64,000 bases of DNA, taken from Microbaculum marinum (lineage in GTDB: Bacteria; Pseudomonadota; Alphaproteobacteria; Rhizobiales; Tepidamorphaceae). Positions 33,706-42,096 of the stretch are shown piece by piece. The first letter of the stretch is position 1. Each line of letters opens with the position of its first letter. Under the pieces are notes generated by a model. It was not told the origin of the DNA. It was given only the letters and a program-made list of their open reading frames with translations, and did no database searches. The translations under genes and the position numbers were made by a program. Where the stretch lies: assembly GCF_042646165.1 (NCBI RefSeq), contig NZ_JBHRTC010000013.1; one strand, given 5' to 3'.

Positions 33706-34692
33706 CTACTTGTCGACGAGGCCCTTCTCGCGCAGGTCCTTGATGATTTCCTGGTTGCGGGCGAACTCGGCCGGAACGATTTCGGCATAGGCCTGCGGCG
33801 TGCTGCCGATCGGCGCCAGGCCCAGTTCAAGCAGCTTGTCCGCCATGGCCGGGTCGTTGACGATGTCGGCGATCTCGCTCGCCATCTTCTCGACGATCTC
33901 GGAGGGGGTGCCCTTCGGCGCGAACATGACGGTGGAGTAGCCCTTGCCGAAGCCCGGAACCACCGTCTCGCCCACGGTGGGGATTTCCGGGGCGAGGCCG
34001 AAGCGATCGGCAGTCGTCACCGCGAGTCCGACGACCTGGCCGTCCTCGATCTGGGTGCGGGCCGCCGGACCGGAGATGATGCCGACCTGCGCCTCGCCGG
34101 ACACCAGGGCCGCAAGCGACGGGGACTCGCCGGCGTAGTAGACCGGCTGGTAGTCGATGCCCGCCTCGCGCCTGAAGTTCTCGAACACCATGTGGGCGCT
34201 GCCCAGCGCCGCGTTGATGGCGACGTTGACCTTGTCGTCGCTGCCCTTGGCGGTTTCGACGAAGCCTTCGATGGTGTCGAACGGGGCGCTCTTGCTGCCG
34301 ACGAGGATCAGGGTTCCGCCGACGATCTGGCTGACCGGGACGAGGTCGGTCAGCAGGTCGAAGTTGGCGTCGCCGGTCGCGGCGGCGGAGTGGATGCCGT
34401 CGCTGGTGACGAGGAAGGTGTAGCCGTCCGGATCCGAGCGGGCCACCGCCGAGGCGCCGATGAGGCCGCTGGCGCCGGGCTTGTTCTCGATGACGATGGT
34501 CTGGCCGAGACGCTCCGACAACTGCTCGCCGAGCAGGCGGGCGGCGATGTCGGTGGAACCGCCGGCCGGGAACGGCACGACGAAGCTGATGGTCTTCTCG
34601 GGATATTCCGCGACGGCCAGCGACGCGGACATGGTCACGGCGAAGGCCGACGCGACCAGTCCTTTCAGCAGTTTCGCAATTCGGGTGCTCAT
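33706..34692 (-). CDS. tctC: Tripartite tricarboxylate transporter binding protein (TctC/Bug family)
   Basis: A 328-residue periplasmic protein. Residues 1-28 are a signal peptide (AFAVTMSASLAVA-EYP). Bug-family hallmarks follow: ISFVVPFPAGGSTDIAARLLGEQLS, IVIENKPGASGLIGASAVARSDPDGYT, and VMFAPKGTPSEIVEKM. It captures a carboxylate for TctAB. It lies 91 bases after a GntR gene on the same strand and leads the transporter genes. Confidence 0.94.
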   Translation of the reverse strand: MSTRIAKLLKGLVASAFAVTMSASLAVAEYPEKTISFVVPFPAGGSTDIAARLLGEQLSERLGQTIVIENKPGASGLIGASAVARSDPDGYTFLVTSDGIHSAAATGDANFDLLTDLVPVSQIVGGTLILVGSKSAPFDTIEGFVETAKGSDDKVNVAINAALGSAHMVFENFRREAGIDYQPVYYAGESPSLAALVSGEAQVGIISGPAARTQIEDGQVVGLAVTTADRFGLAPEIPTVGETVVPGFGKGYSTVMFAPKGTPSEIVEKMASEIADIVNDPAMADKLLELGLAPIGSTPQAYAEIVPAEFARNQEIIKDLREKGLVDK

Positions 34693-34783
34693 GATGGAAG
34701 TCCTCCTTGTTGTGTTGTGGTGACGAATCCCGTCCGGGATCCGTCTTCGATACGGGCGTTCTCCCCGATCCGCGTGCGCAGGT

Positions 34784-35491
34784 TCAGAATCCCTTCTCCA
34801 GACGTCTCCAGGACTCCTCGATATGCGCGCGCATGCATTCCTCGGCCTTGCCGGCGTCGCGCGCGGCGATCGCGGCGGCGATCGCCTGATGCTCCAGCAG
34901 AGCGGCGTCGGTGACCGAGGTATTGTAGAAATGCCGGAACATGTGGACCTGCGAGTGCAGCCGCGACACGGCGTCGGCGATCAGGTCGTTCTTGCTGGCG
35001 CTCGCTATGCAGGCATGGAAGGCGCCGTCGTGGCGCGCGAAGCGCCCGTATTTCGGCTGGCTGAGGAGCGTCGTCTCGCGCTGCATCTCGGCGATCAGGT
35101 CGGCAAGTTCGTCCAGTTCGCCCGGGTCGATGTTCACGGCCGCCTTTCGGGCCGCCGCCGGCTCCAGCAGCATCCGGATCTCGTAGAGGTCGTGGAGCTG
35201 CTCCCTGGTGAACTGCGGGGCGGTGCGATAGCCGATCCTGTGGGTCTTGGTGACGAGGCCGTGCGATTCCAGCCGGCTCAGCGCCTCCCGGATCGGCGTC
35301 TGCGAGACGCCGTACTGGCGGACCAGTTCGTCGACGGTGATGCGGGCGCCCGGCGGGATCCTGAGCGAAATCAACTGCTCGAGGATCAGGTCGTAGACCT
35401 TGTCGGCCAGCGCGGCGCTCTGGATCGATATCCTTTCGGACGGGGCGCGCCCGGCCTCCGCGACCTCATCCAGTTCCTGTTGCCTCGGCAC
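34784..35491 (-). CDS. GntR-family (FCD) transcriptional regulator
   Basis: A 235-residue regulator: winged helix with KVYDLILEQLISLRIPPGARI and RQYGVSQTPIREALSRLESHGLV, then an FCD domain with LYEIRMLLEPAAARKAA, FARHDGAFHACIASAS and LLEHQAIAAAIAARD. It is the first gene of the unit with tctCBA and the cupin, so it probably controls them. A candidate operator, CGATAT-8 bases-ATATCG, lies at 35639-35658 about 150 bp before the start. Confidence 0.92.
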   Translation of the reverse strand: MPRQQELDEVAEAGRAPSERISIQSAALADKVYDLILEQLISLRIPPGARITVDELVRQYGVSQTPIREALSRLESHGLVTKTHRIGYRTAPQFTREQLHDLYEIRMLLEPAAARKAAVNIDPGELDELADLIAEMQRETTLLSQPKYGRFARHDGAFHACIASASKNDLIADAVSRLHSQVHMFRHFYNTSVTDAALLEHQAIAAAIAARDAGKAEECMRAHIEESWRRLEKGF

Positions 35492-35638
35492 CTTGCCTCC
35501 CGCGGCGCCTGTCGGCGGCGCCCGATTGTTCTTTCATCGACCTGCCGGATCGTTGCGGCGGGCACCCGCGGCGCGGGGCTGCGCCGAAGCTCCCCAACTC
35601 CGGCCCCGGCGCAGCCCCGCAGCCGGAGGCCGTCGATC

Positions 35639-35658
35639 CGATATCATATTGAATATCG
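35639..35658. promoter_or_regulatory. Inverted-repeat candidate operator upstream of GntR/tct operon
   Basis: CGATATCATATTGAATATCG has 6-bp inverted arms with an 8-base spacer and is the only AT-rich stretch upstream of the GntR-tctCBA operon. It is a plausible autoregulatory operator. Confidence 0.45.
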
Positions 35659-35800
35659 TTCGGTGAGCGCCCGGGAGCGCGATCCGGCGGACGGCGGGCG
35701 TCATTTTCAGGCAGTGAAATAGATGCGGGCGAGGGAGGCGGCGACGGCAACCGGAGCGGGTTGGAGTTCGGCGGGACTGGAGGGTTCCGCCAATCGAGGC

Positions 35801-37240
35801 GGCGGCTGCGGCGGGGCTTTGCGCTGGATCCCGGCGCGGGGGCCGGGATGTAGGCTGCGGGGTGGGGCGGGCTTTTGCCAATTCTCAGAATATGCCCCGG
35901 GCTTGACCCGGGGCCCAGCCGGGCGGTGCCGCGCCTGCTGCCGATCAGTCGGAATGGGGCGCTGCTGCGCCAATGCGGCGGCTGCGCCGGGCTTTACGCT
36001 GGATCCCGGCGCGGGGGCCGGGATGTATGCCGAGTTTTGGGGCACGGCTTTTGCCAGTTCTCAGAATATGCCCCGGGCTTGACCCGGGGCCCAGCCGGGC
36101 GGTGCCGCGCCTGCTGCCGATCAGTCGGAGTGGGGCGCTGCTGCGCCCAATGCGGCGGCTGCGCCGGGTTCTTGCGCTGGGTCCCGGCGCGGGGGCGCGG
36201 ACGTATGCCGAGTGTGCGGCACGGCTTTTGCCAATTCTCAGAATATGCCCCGGGCTTGACCCGGGGCCCAGCCGGCCGGTGCCGCGCCTGCTGCCGATCA
36301 GTCGGAGTGGGACGCTGGCGCGCCCAATGCGGCGGCTGCGCCTGGTTCTTGCGCTGGATCCCGGCGCGGGGGCCGGGACGTATGCCGAGTTTGGGGCACG
36401 GCTTTTGCCAATTCTCAGAATATGCCCCGGGCTTGACCCGGGGCCCAGCCGGGCGGTGCCGCGCCTGCTGCCGATCAGTCGGAGTGGGGCGCTGCTGCGC
36501 CCAATGCGGCGGCTGCGCCTGGTTCTTGCGCTGGATCCCGGCGCGGGGGCCGGGACGTATGCCGAGTTTGGGGCATTGCATGTGCCATACCGCAGCCTGC
36601 GCCCCGGGCTTGACCCCGTGCCCGGCAGCGGCGGGGACGCCTGTTGGAGCCGGTCGGCGGATCGGGGTTTGCTGGGCCCTCATGTCCTCCGCCCGTCATG
36701 GCCGGGCTCGTCCCGGCCATCCACGTCTTCTCCGCGGCGACCGCTGTCCGTGGATGCCCGGCACAAGGCCGGGCATGACGGCTGTGGTGGATTGTATGGC
36801 ATCTGCCTGTACCGCAGCCGGGGGCCCGGCCGGGCGGCTGCCAATCCGTCGGGAGGGACGCTGGCGCGCCCAATGTGGCGGCTGCGCCGGGTCGTTGCGC
36901 TGGGTCCCGGCGCGGGGGCCGGGATGTATGCCGGGTTTGGGGCACGGCTTTTGCCAGTTTTCAGAATATGCCCCGGGCTTGACCCGGGGCCCAGCCGGCC
37001 GGCGCCGCATCCACGGCCGATCCGTCAGAGTGGGGCGCTGGTGCGCCCAATGCGGCGGCTGCGCCGGGTTCTTGCGCTGGGTCCCGGCGCGGGGGCCGGG
37101 ATGTAGGCTGCGGGGTGGGGCAATGCATGTGCCCATACCGCAGCGTGCGCCCCGGGCTTGACCCGGGGCCCAGCCGGGCGGTACCTCACCTGACGCCGAT
37201 CAGTCGAGACGGGCGCCGGCGCGCCGAAATACGGCGGCTA
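35801..37240. repeat. Tandem array of about 177-bp palindromic units
   Basis: The unit begins at 35801, 35977, 36154, 36331, 36508, 36877, 37054 and (truncated) 37233, giving steps of 176, 177, 177, 177, 369, 177 and 179 bp. Each unit carries two hairpin modules: ATCCCGGCGCGGGGGCCGGGAT and CCCCGGGCTTGACCCGGGG (for example 35895-35913). Copies differ by scattered substitutions; the fifth and seventh carry a variant lead (CATACCGCAGC) instead of TTCTCAGAATATG. The array touches the 3' end of gloA, whose stop codon lies in the last partial unit. Because 177 is a multiple of three, long frames stay open on both strands, but they only spell the repeat and are not believed to be genes. Confidence 0.9.
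36693..36781. repeat. 89-bp palindromic element (family B) inside the tandem array
   Basis: CCGTCATGGCCGGGC at the left end and GCCGGGCATGACGG at the right are near-perfect inverted repeats, with an inner pair (CATCCACG / CGTGGATG). It lies in the 369-bp double-length interval of the 177-bp array, which suggests insertion into one unit. Elements of this form are common dispersed repeats in Alphaproteobacteria; it has no coding capacity. Confidence 0.75.
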
Positions 37241-37660
37241 GTCGCGCTGGACGAGCTCGATCATGTAGCCGTCGGGATCCTTGATGAAGGCGATGACGCG
37301 GGAGCCGTGCTTCATCGGGCCGGGGGGACGGGGGATGTCGCAGCCCCTGGCCTCGAGCTCCGCGCAGGTTTCGTAGATGTCCGGCGCGGCAAGCGCGATG
37401 TGGCCGTAGCCGGTGCCGAGCTCGTAGGGCTCGTCGTGCTCCCAGTTCCAGGTGAGCTCGAGCACGGCCTCGGAATCCTCGTCGCCGTAGCCGAGGAAGA
37501 CGAGGGTGAACTTGCCGCCGGGAAACTCCATGCGGCGCAGTTCCGACATGCCGAGCAGGCGGGTGTAGAAGTCGACGGACCGGTCGAGGTCCTTCACCCG
37601 CAGCATCGTGTGCAGGATCCGGGTGGGGGCGAGCCGGGGGGACTGTGTTTCGGTGCTCAT
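37238..37660 (-). CDS. gloA: Lactoylglutathione lyase (glyoxalase I)
   Basis: A 140-residue VOC-fold protein. It has the GloA pattern RILHTMLRVKDLDRSVDFY (metal His), FTLVFLGYGDED, VLELTWNWE (metal Glu), GTGYGHIALAAPDIY (metal His) and DPDGYMIELVQ (metal Glu). The enzyme converts the methylglyoxal-glutathione hemithioacetal to lactoylglutathione. The start at 37660 is supported by AAGGAAG ahead of the ATG; an upstream ATG at 37687 is less likely. It follows phnN by 123 bases on the same strand; co-transcription is unclear. Confidence 0.9.
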   Translation of the reverse strand: MSTETQSPRLAPTRILHTMLRVKDLDRSVDFYTRLLGMSELRRMEFPGGKFTLVFLGYGDEDSEAVLELTWNWEHDEPYELGTGYGHIALAAPDIYETCAELEARGCDIPRPPGPMKHGSRVIAFIKDPDGYMIELVQRD

Positions 37661-37783
37661 GGGTGCTTCCTTGGAACGTGCCGGCATGCGCGGCGGTCGC
37701 GTGCCGGTATATCGCGTCGCGGACCCGCGCGCATCCGCTGCAGAAGAGAAGGTGCTTCGACGTGCCGGTTTCCCGAAAGGCCG

Positions 37784-38371
37784 TCACGTCGCGGCGGCAG
37801 CGGGAGATGGCGTCTGCTCTCCGGCGCCGGCGATGATCTCCGCGAGCCTGCGGCCGGCGTCGGCGGGCGGGCCGTTGTTGACGATCTCGTGCAGCGCGAC
37901 GCCGCCCGGGACGGTGACGGGGACGGGCGCCAGGCGCTCGTCGATGTCGGCGCCGGCCTCGCGGCCGCGGGCGACGAGGCGTTCCTTCAGGATGTCCGGC
38001 GGCGCGGTGACGTGGACGACGGCGACATGGGCGTAGCGGCGCGCCGCCGCGTCGATGATGCGGCGCGAGACGTTGGCGACGACGGTCGCGCCGTCGGCGA
38101 TCCAGTCATCGATCGCGGCGGGCAGCGCATAGCCCAGGCCGTGGGCGCGCCAGTGCAGGGCGGCGCCGCCGGACGCGACGAGGCCGTCGAAGGCCGCCTC
38201 GTCGAGGCTGTCATGGTCCTCGGCGCCTGCGTCGGCGGGACGGGTGACGATGCGACGGACGAAGCGGACGCTGCCGGCTTCGCCGATGATCTCGCGGGCG
38301 AGCCGCATCGCGGTGTCCTTACCGGCGCCGGAGGGGCCGACGACGAGGACCAGGGTTCCAGGCCCGGCCAT
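37784..38371 (-). CDS. phnN: Ribose 1,5-bisphosphate phosphokinase (PhnN)
   Basis: A 195-residue P-loop kinase: LVLVVGPSGAGKDTAMRLA binds ATP, and FVRRIVTRPADAGAEDHDSL is the guanylate-kinase-like region found in PhnN. It phosphorylates ribose 1,5-bisphosphate to PRPP, the final step of the C-P lyase pathway. The ATG lies 5 bases after the HDIG gene stop, and the gene order phnM-HDIG-phnN supports it. A short alanine-rich C terminus is odd but not disruptive. Confidence 0.9.
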   Translation of the reverse strand: MAGPGTLVLVVGPSGAGKDTAMRLAREIIGEAGSVRFVRRIVTRPADAGAEDHDSLDEAAFDGLVASGGAALHWRAHGLGYALPAAIDDWIADGATVVANVSRRIIDAAARRYAHVAVVHVTAPPDILKERLVARGREAGADIDERLAPVPVTVPGGVALHEIVNNGPPADAGRRLAEIIAGAGEQTPSPAAAAT

Positions 38372-38376
38372 CGCGC

Positions 38377-38976
38377 TCAGGCGGGGCTCTCGACGAGCGC
38401 CGCCTCGGCGTCGATGCGGAAGTCCTCGAGCGCCGGCGTCCTGGCCCCGGTGTCCTTGGCAAGATCGTCCCAGACCCGCAGGCGCACGGCGTCGCGGGCG
38501 AAGGGCAGGGCGATGAAACCGGCCGCCTCGGCGTCGGTGAACGGCCCGCCCTGGACGTTCAGCGAGGAGACGGAGGCCGGCGACAGCGTGGCGAAATAGG
38601 CGGCATTTGTGGCGCACAGGTAGCGCTTGGCGGCGACGTGCATGCGGATCGGCTCGGTGACGGCCGGGCCGAACCAGGCGGAGAGGTGCGCCGCGGCGAC
38701 CTCCTCGTGCAGCATGTCGACGCCGCGCTCGGCGGCGCCCTCGTCGTCGGCGACGACATGGCCGTAGTCGTGCAGCAGCGCCGCGGTGACAAGGCTCGCG
38801 GTGGAGCCGGCGCGGCGGGCCATCGTCGCGCATTGCAGTGCGTGCTGGAGCTGGGTCACCGCCTCGCCGCCGTACATCTCGTGGCCCCGGCTTGCCAGCC
38901 GGGAGAAGATCCCGTCGATGACCGGGTTGGGGCCGCCGACGCCGGGCCGCACGATATCCTCGATCACATCGCTCAC
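38377..38976 (-). CDS. Phosphonate-operon HDIG-domain protein (PhnZ-like)
   Basis: A 199-residue HD-domain protein. Metal ligands appear in MYGGEAVTQLQHALQCATMA, LVTAALLHDYGHVVAD and the later AAHLSAWFG and MHVAAKRYL histidines. This matches the HD proteins associated with phosphonate degradation operons, related to mixed-valent di-iron oxygenases PhnZ and TmpB that cleave C-P bonds of hydroxylated phosphonates. No PhnY/TmpA-type 2-oxoglutarate dioxygenase is encoded in the window, so its partner is unknown. Its start overlaps the phnM stop by 4 bases. Confidence 0.85.
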   Translation of the reverse strand: MSDVIEDIVRPGVGGPNPVIDGIFSRLASRGHEMYGGEAVTQLQHALQCATMARRAGSTASLVTAALLHDYGHVVADDEGAAERGVDMLHEEVAAAHLSAWFGPAVTEPIRMHVAAKRYLCATNAAYFATLSPASVSSLNVQGGPFTDAEAAGFIALPFARDAVRLRVWDDLAKDTGARTPALEDFRIDAEAALVESPA

Positions 38977-40127
38977 GCCACCCTCCTGCCGTTCGACCAG
39001 ACCGCGCGGACCACCGGCACGTCGTCGGCGAACCGCACCTGCACCAGATCGGCCCTGAGCCCCTCGGCGATCTCGCCGCGGTCGTCGAGGCCGACGGCGC
39101 GGGCGGGGTTCGAGGTGACGAGCCGGATCGCGTCGGGAAGGCCGATCGCCCCGACGTGGCCGGGCAGGACGAAGGCGGCGTGCAGCAGGCTGAAGGGCAC
39201 GTAGTCCGACGACAGCACGTCGAGCAGGCCGTCGGCGGCCAGCTCGATCGCCGACACGTTGCCGGAGTGGGAGCCGCCGCGCACGACGTTGGGCGCGCCC
39301 ATCAGCACCGCGAGTCCCCCGTCCTTCGCCGCCTTCGCCGCGGCGATCGTGGTCGGAAACTCCGACAGCACGACGCCCTCGGCGACGGCCTCGGCGACAT
39401 GCTCCTCGGTGGCGTCGTCGTGGCTGGCCACGACGATCCCGGAGCGGCGGCAGAGCTCGAACAGCGCCCTGCGGTTCGGCTCTGCGTTGGCGGCGTGCAG
39501 GGCGTGGCGCTCGGCGATGAAGGCCTCCATCTCGGCGTCGCTCATGCCGACCTTGCCCTGGTAGTACTCCCTGTACTTGTCGAGGCTGACGAACTGGCGC
39601 TGGCCCGGCGTGTGGTCCATCACCGAGACGAGCTTAAGGCTCGGGTTGCCGAGGAAGGCCTCGGCTTCCTCGACGACGTCCTTTGCGGCGATCTCGCAGC
39701 GCAGGTGCAGGAAGTGGTCGGCGCGCAGCCGTCCGTTCGCGCCGGCGGTGACGATGGCGTCGGCGAGCGTGCGCATGTGGCGGCCGAGCCGCGAGGTGTC
39801 GGCGTCGGTGCCGACCCGGAGCGCGTCGAGGACCGTGGTGATGCCGGAGGCGGCGATCTGGGCGTCGTGCGCCTGGACGGCGGCGATCGGGTTCCAGCTG
39901 ACGCCGGGGCGCGGCGCGACATGGCCCTCCAGGTGGTCGGTGTGCAGTTCGACGAGGCCCGGGATCAGGAAGTCGCCGCCGAGGTCCTCGGCCGCGGCCA
40001 CGGCGGTGGCGCCCGCATCGACCGCGCGGATCACGCCCTCCGACATGACGAGCGTGCCGGGGACGATTTCGCCGGCAAGGACGATGCGCGCGTTGGTGAG
40101 GATCGTGTCAGGCATGGCCGGCGTCAT
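38973..40127 (-). CDS. phnM: Alpha-D-ribose 1-methylphosphonate 5-triphosphate diphosphatase (PhnM)
   Basis: A 384-residue amidohydrolase. The metal motif is ELHTDHLEGHVAPRPGVSW, followed by SVMDHTPGQRQF, VASHDDATEEHV, LMGAPNVVRGGSHSGNVSA and LSSDYVPFSLL. PhnM removes pyrophosphate from the methylphosphonate ribose triphosphate made by PhnGHIL. The start used (MTPAMPDT) overlaps the phnE stop in ATGA; MPDT at 40115 is an alternative. Confidence 0.93.
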   Translation of the reverse strand: MTPAMPDTILTNARIVLAGEIVPGTLVMSEGVIRAVDAGATAVAAAEDLGGDFLIPGLVELHTDHLEGHVAPRPGVSWNPIAAVQAHDAQIAASGITTVLDALRVGTDADTSRLGRHMRTLADAIVTAGANGRLRADHFLHLRCEIAAKDVVEEAEAFLGNPSLKLVSVMDHTPGQRQFVSLDKYREYYQGKVGMSDAEMEAFIAERHALHAANAEPNRRALFELCRRSGIVVASHDDATEEHVAEAVAEGVVLSEFPTTIAAAKAAKDGGLAVLMGAPNVVRGGSHSGNVSAIELAADGLLDVLSSDYVPFSLLHAAFVLPGHVGAIGLPDAIRLVTSNPARAVGLDDRGEIAEGLRADLVQVRFADDVPVVRAVWSNGRRVA

Positions 40128-40951
40128 ATGGCCATCTTGCGAAGGCGTTGTGACAGGATGTCGATCAGCGACACGGTGACCACGACGATGATGATGATCG
40201 CGGCGGTCTCGCCGTAGTAGAAGCCGCGGATGGATTCGAACAGGATCTGGCCGATGCCGCCGGCGCCGACGATGCCGAGCACGGTGGCGGAGCGGACGTT
40301 GGTCTCGAAGCGGTAGAGCGAGAACGAGATCCACAGCGGCAGGACCTGCGGGACGACGCCGTAGACGATCTCCTGCAGGCGCGTCGCGCCGGTCGCCCGG
40401 ATGCCCTCGACAGGGCGCGGGTCGATCGCCTCGACGGCCTCGGAGAACAGCTTGGAGACGATGCCCATGTTGTGGATGAACAGCGCCATCACGCCGGCGA
40501 AGGGGCCGAGGCCCACGGCGACGACGAACAGGACGGCGAAGACCAGCTCGTTGATGGCGCGGCAGGCGTCCATCAGCCGGCGGACCGGCTGCACCACCCA
40601 TACGGGGGCGATGTTGCTGGACGACAGCAGGGCGAACGGGATGCCGAAGACGATCGCCAGCACCGTGCCCCAGATCGCGATCTGGACGGTGAGCACCATT
40701 TCCTCGACGTAGTACTCCCAGTCGCGGAAGTTCGGCGACAGGAAGCCGCCGGCGTAGTCGGCCATGTTGCCGGCGTCGGTGAACAGGTTGACCAGCCGGA
40801 ACATTTCCGCCGGTCCCCAGCTCCAGGCCAGCACCAGCGCCAGCCCGCCCCAGACGAACAGCCGGTAGAGGACGTCGGTGGTCGAGGCGCGGGGCAGTTC
40901 GACGGGGCGCGGCTGGGCGGGGCCAGCGGCGGCGCTCGTTTCGCTCGTCAT
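40124..40951 (-). CDS. phnE: Phosphonate ABC transporter permease (PhnE)
   Basis: A 275-residue permease with about six helices. The cytoplasmic EAA loop reads AVEAIDPRPVEGIRATGATRLQEIVYGVVPQ, and TVLGIVGAGGIGQILFESI and FYYGETAAIIIIVVVTVSLID are typical of PhnE. Only one PhnE is encoded here, whereas many Alphaproteobacteria have two. It moves phosphonates with PhnC and PhnD across the inner membrane. It overlaps phnM and is separated from phnD by a gap with a hairpin. Confidence 0.93.
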   Translation of the reverse strand: MTSETSAAAGPAQPRPVELPRASTTDVLYRLFVWGGLALVLAWSWGPAEMFRLVNLFTDAGNMADYAGGFLSPNFRDWEYYVEEMVLTVQIAIWGTVLAIVFGIPFALLSSSNIAPVWVVQPVRRLMDACRAINELVFAVLFVVAVGLGPFAGVMALFIHNMGIVSKLFSEAVEAIDPRPVEGIRATGATRLQEIVYGVVPQVLPLWISFSLYRFETNVRSATVLGIVGAGGIGQILFESIRGFYYGETAAIIIIVVVTVSLIDILSQRLRKMAI

Positions 40952-40983
40952 GGGGCGTCTCGAAAGGATGTGTTGGAACGGGA

Positions 40984-41017
40984 CGGCGGCGCCGGGCGCA
41001 GGGCCGCGGCGCCGCCG
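40984..41017 (-). terminator. GC hairpin between phnD and phnE
   Basis: CGGCGGCGCCG (40984-40994) and CGGCGCCGCCG (41007-41017) form an 11-bp perfect stem with a 12-base loop, starting about 20 bases after the phnD stop. No T-run. It is the third binding-protein/permease junction in the window with such a structure. Confidence 0.5.
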
Positions 41018-41037
41018 GTCTTTCCGGTCGCTGACGC

Positions 41038-42036
41038 CTACGACTGCGGGACCTTGGCCATCAGGCCTTCGTACCTGGCCTTCTCCGCCTTCAGCTCCTC
41101 GAGCTTCGCGGTCTTCTCGTCGGCCGACATCTTGTCGTCCGACTGGACCTGGAACTCCTGCTTGGTGATCTCCATGATCCGGATCGGATAGAGCTGGGCG
41201 TCCGAGGACGGCTTGAAGGGCGCCCACTGCAGGGCGGCCAGCACGTCGCGGGCGGACTCGACTTCCTCGGGCGTGCCGAGGCGGCCGTAGGAGAAGAAGA
41301 AGGTGTAGATCTTGTCCTTGGCGGCCTGGTCGAGGTCCTTGCGCCACAGGATCGGATCGGACGGGATCAGCGGCGACTGCCAGATGATCTTGACCTTCTT
41401 GGCCGCTTCCGGGTTGGTGGTCTGCAGGCGGCGCAGGTTCTCGGTGTTGTTGGTGGCCAGATCGACCTGCTTGTTGGCGACCGCCATCAGGTTGGTCTCG
41501 TGATTGGCATTGCGGACCGTCTTGAAGCAGGTCTTCGGGTCGATGCCGTTCTTGGCGAAGATGAAGGTGGTGGGGACCAGGAAGCCCGAGGTGGAGTTCG
41601 GGTCGCCGATGCCGAAGTCCAGCGTGCCGTCGCACTTCAGCGCGTCATCGAGCTTCTCCATGTCGCTGTCGACATTGGCGAGCAGCAGCGACCAGTAGCC
41701 GGGGTTGCCTTCCGAATCGACGGTCTGGGCGAACACCTCACCGTTGGCGCGGTCGACGGCTTCCATGCCCGACTTGTTGCCGAACCAGGCGACGTCGACC
41801 TTGCCGAACCGCATGCCTTCGATGACGCCGGCATAGTCGGTGGCGAAGAAGGCGTTGACCTTCAGGCCGGTGTCCTTCTCCATCGCCTCGAGGAAGGGCG
41901 TCCAGATCGTCTTCAGGTTCTGGCTCGACTCGGTCGAGATGATGCCGAAGTTGATTTCGGTCGTCTGGGCCTGGACGGCGCCGACGAGCGTGGCGGAAAT
42001 CGCCGCGGCGGCAAGGCCTTTAGCGACAAGATTCAT
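41038..42036 (-). CDS. phnD: Phosphonate ABC transporter substrate-binding protein (PhnD)
   Basis: A 332-residue periplasmic protein with a signal peptide ending VQA-QTT (residues 1-23). PhnD signatures: INFGIISTESSQNLKTIW, FFATDYAGVIEGMRFGKVDVAWFGNKSGMEAV, DFGIGDPNSTSGFLVP and SPLIPSDPILWRKDL. It binds phosphonates for PhnCE. A run of charged residues (TAKLEELKAEKARYEGL) forms a C-terminal helix. It lies 60 bases after phnC. Confidence 0.95.
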   Translation of the reverse strand: MNLVAKGLAAAAISATLVGAVQAQTTEINFGIISTESSQNLKTIWTPFLEAMEKDTGLKVNAFFATDYAGVIEGMRFGKVDVAWFGNKSGMEAVDRANGEVFAQTVDSEGNPGYWSLLLANVDSDMEKLDDALKCDGTLDFGIGDPNSTSGFLVPTTFIFAKNGIDPKTCFKTVRNANHETNLMAVANKQVDLATNNTENLRRLQTTNPEAAKKVKIIWQSPLIPSDPILWRKDLDQAAKDKIYTFFFSYGRLGTPEEVESARDVLAALQWAPFKPSSDAQLYPIRIMEITKQEFQVQSDDKMSADEKTAKLEELKAEKARYEGLMAKVPQS

Positions 42037-42096
42037 GTAGTCCTCCGTGCCAACTGGCGGTTTGGGTCGAATTCGAGTTGGACCGTCCGGGGACGG

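Noticed and set aside
35875..37161. A 428-residue repetitive open frame (and long frames in other phases and on the minus strand) across the 177-bp array.
   Set aside because: The unit length is divisible by three and GC-rich, so several frames stay open by default; the translation only mirrors palindromic DNA repeats, with no ribosome site or domain.
35801..37240. Possible CRISPR array.
   Set aside because: Units are about 177 bp, almost entirely repeat without distinct spacers, and no cas genes are nearby.
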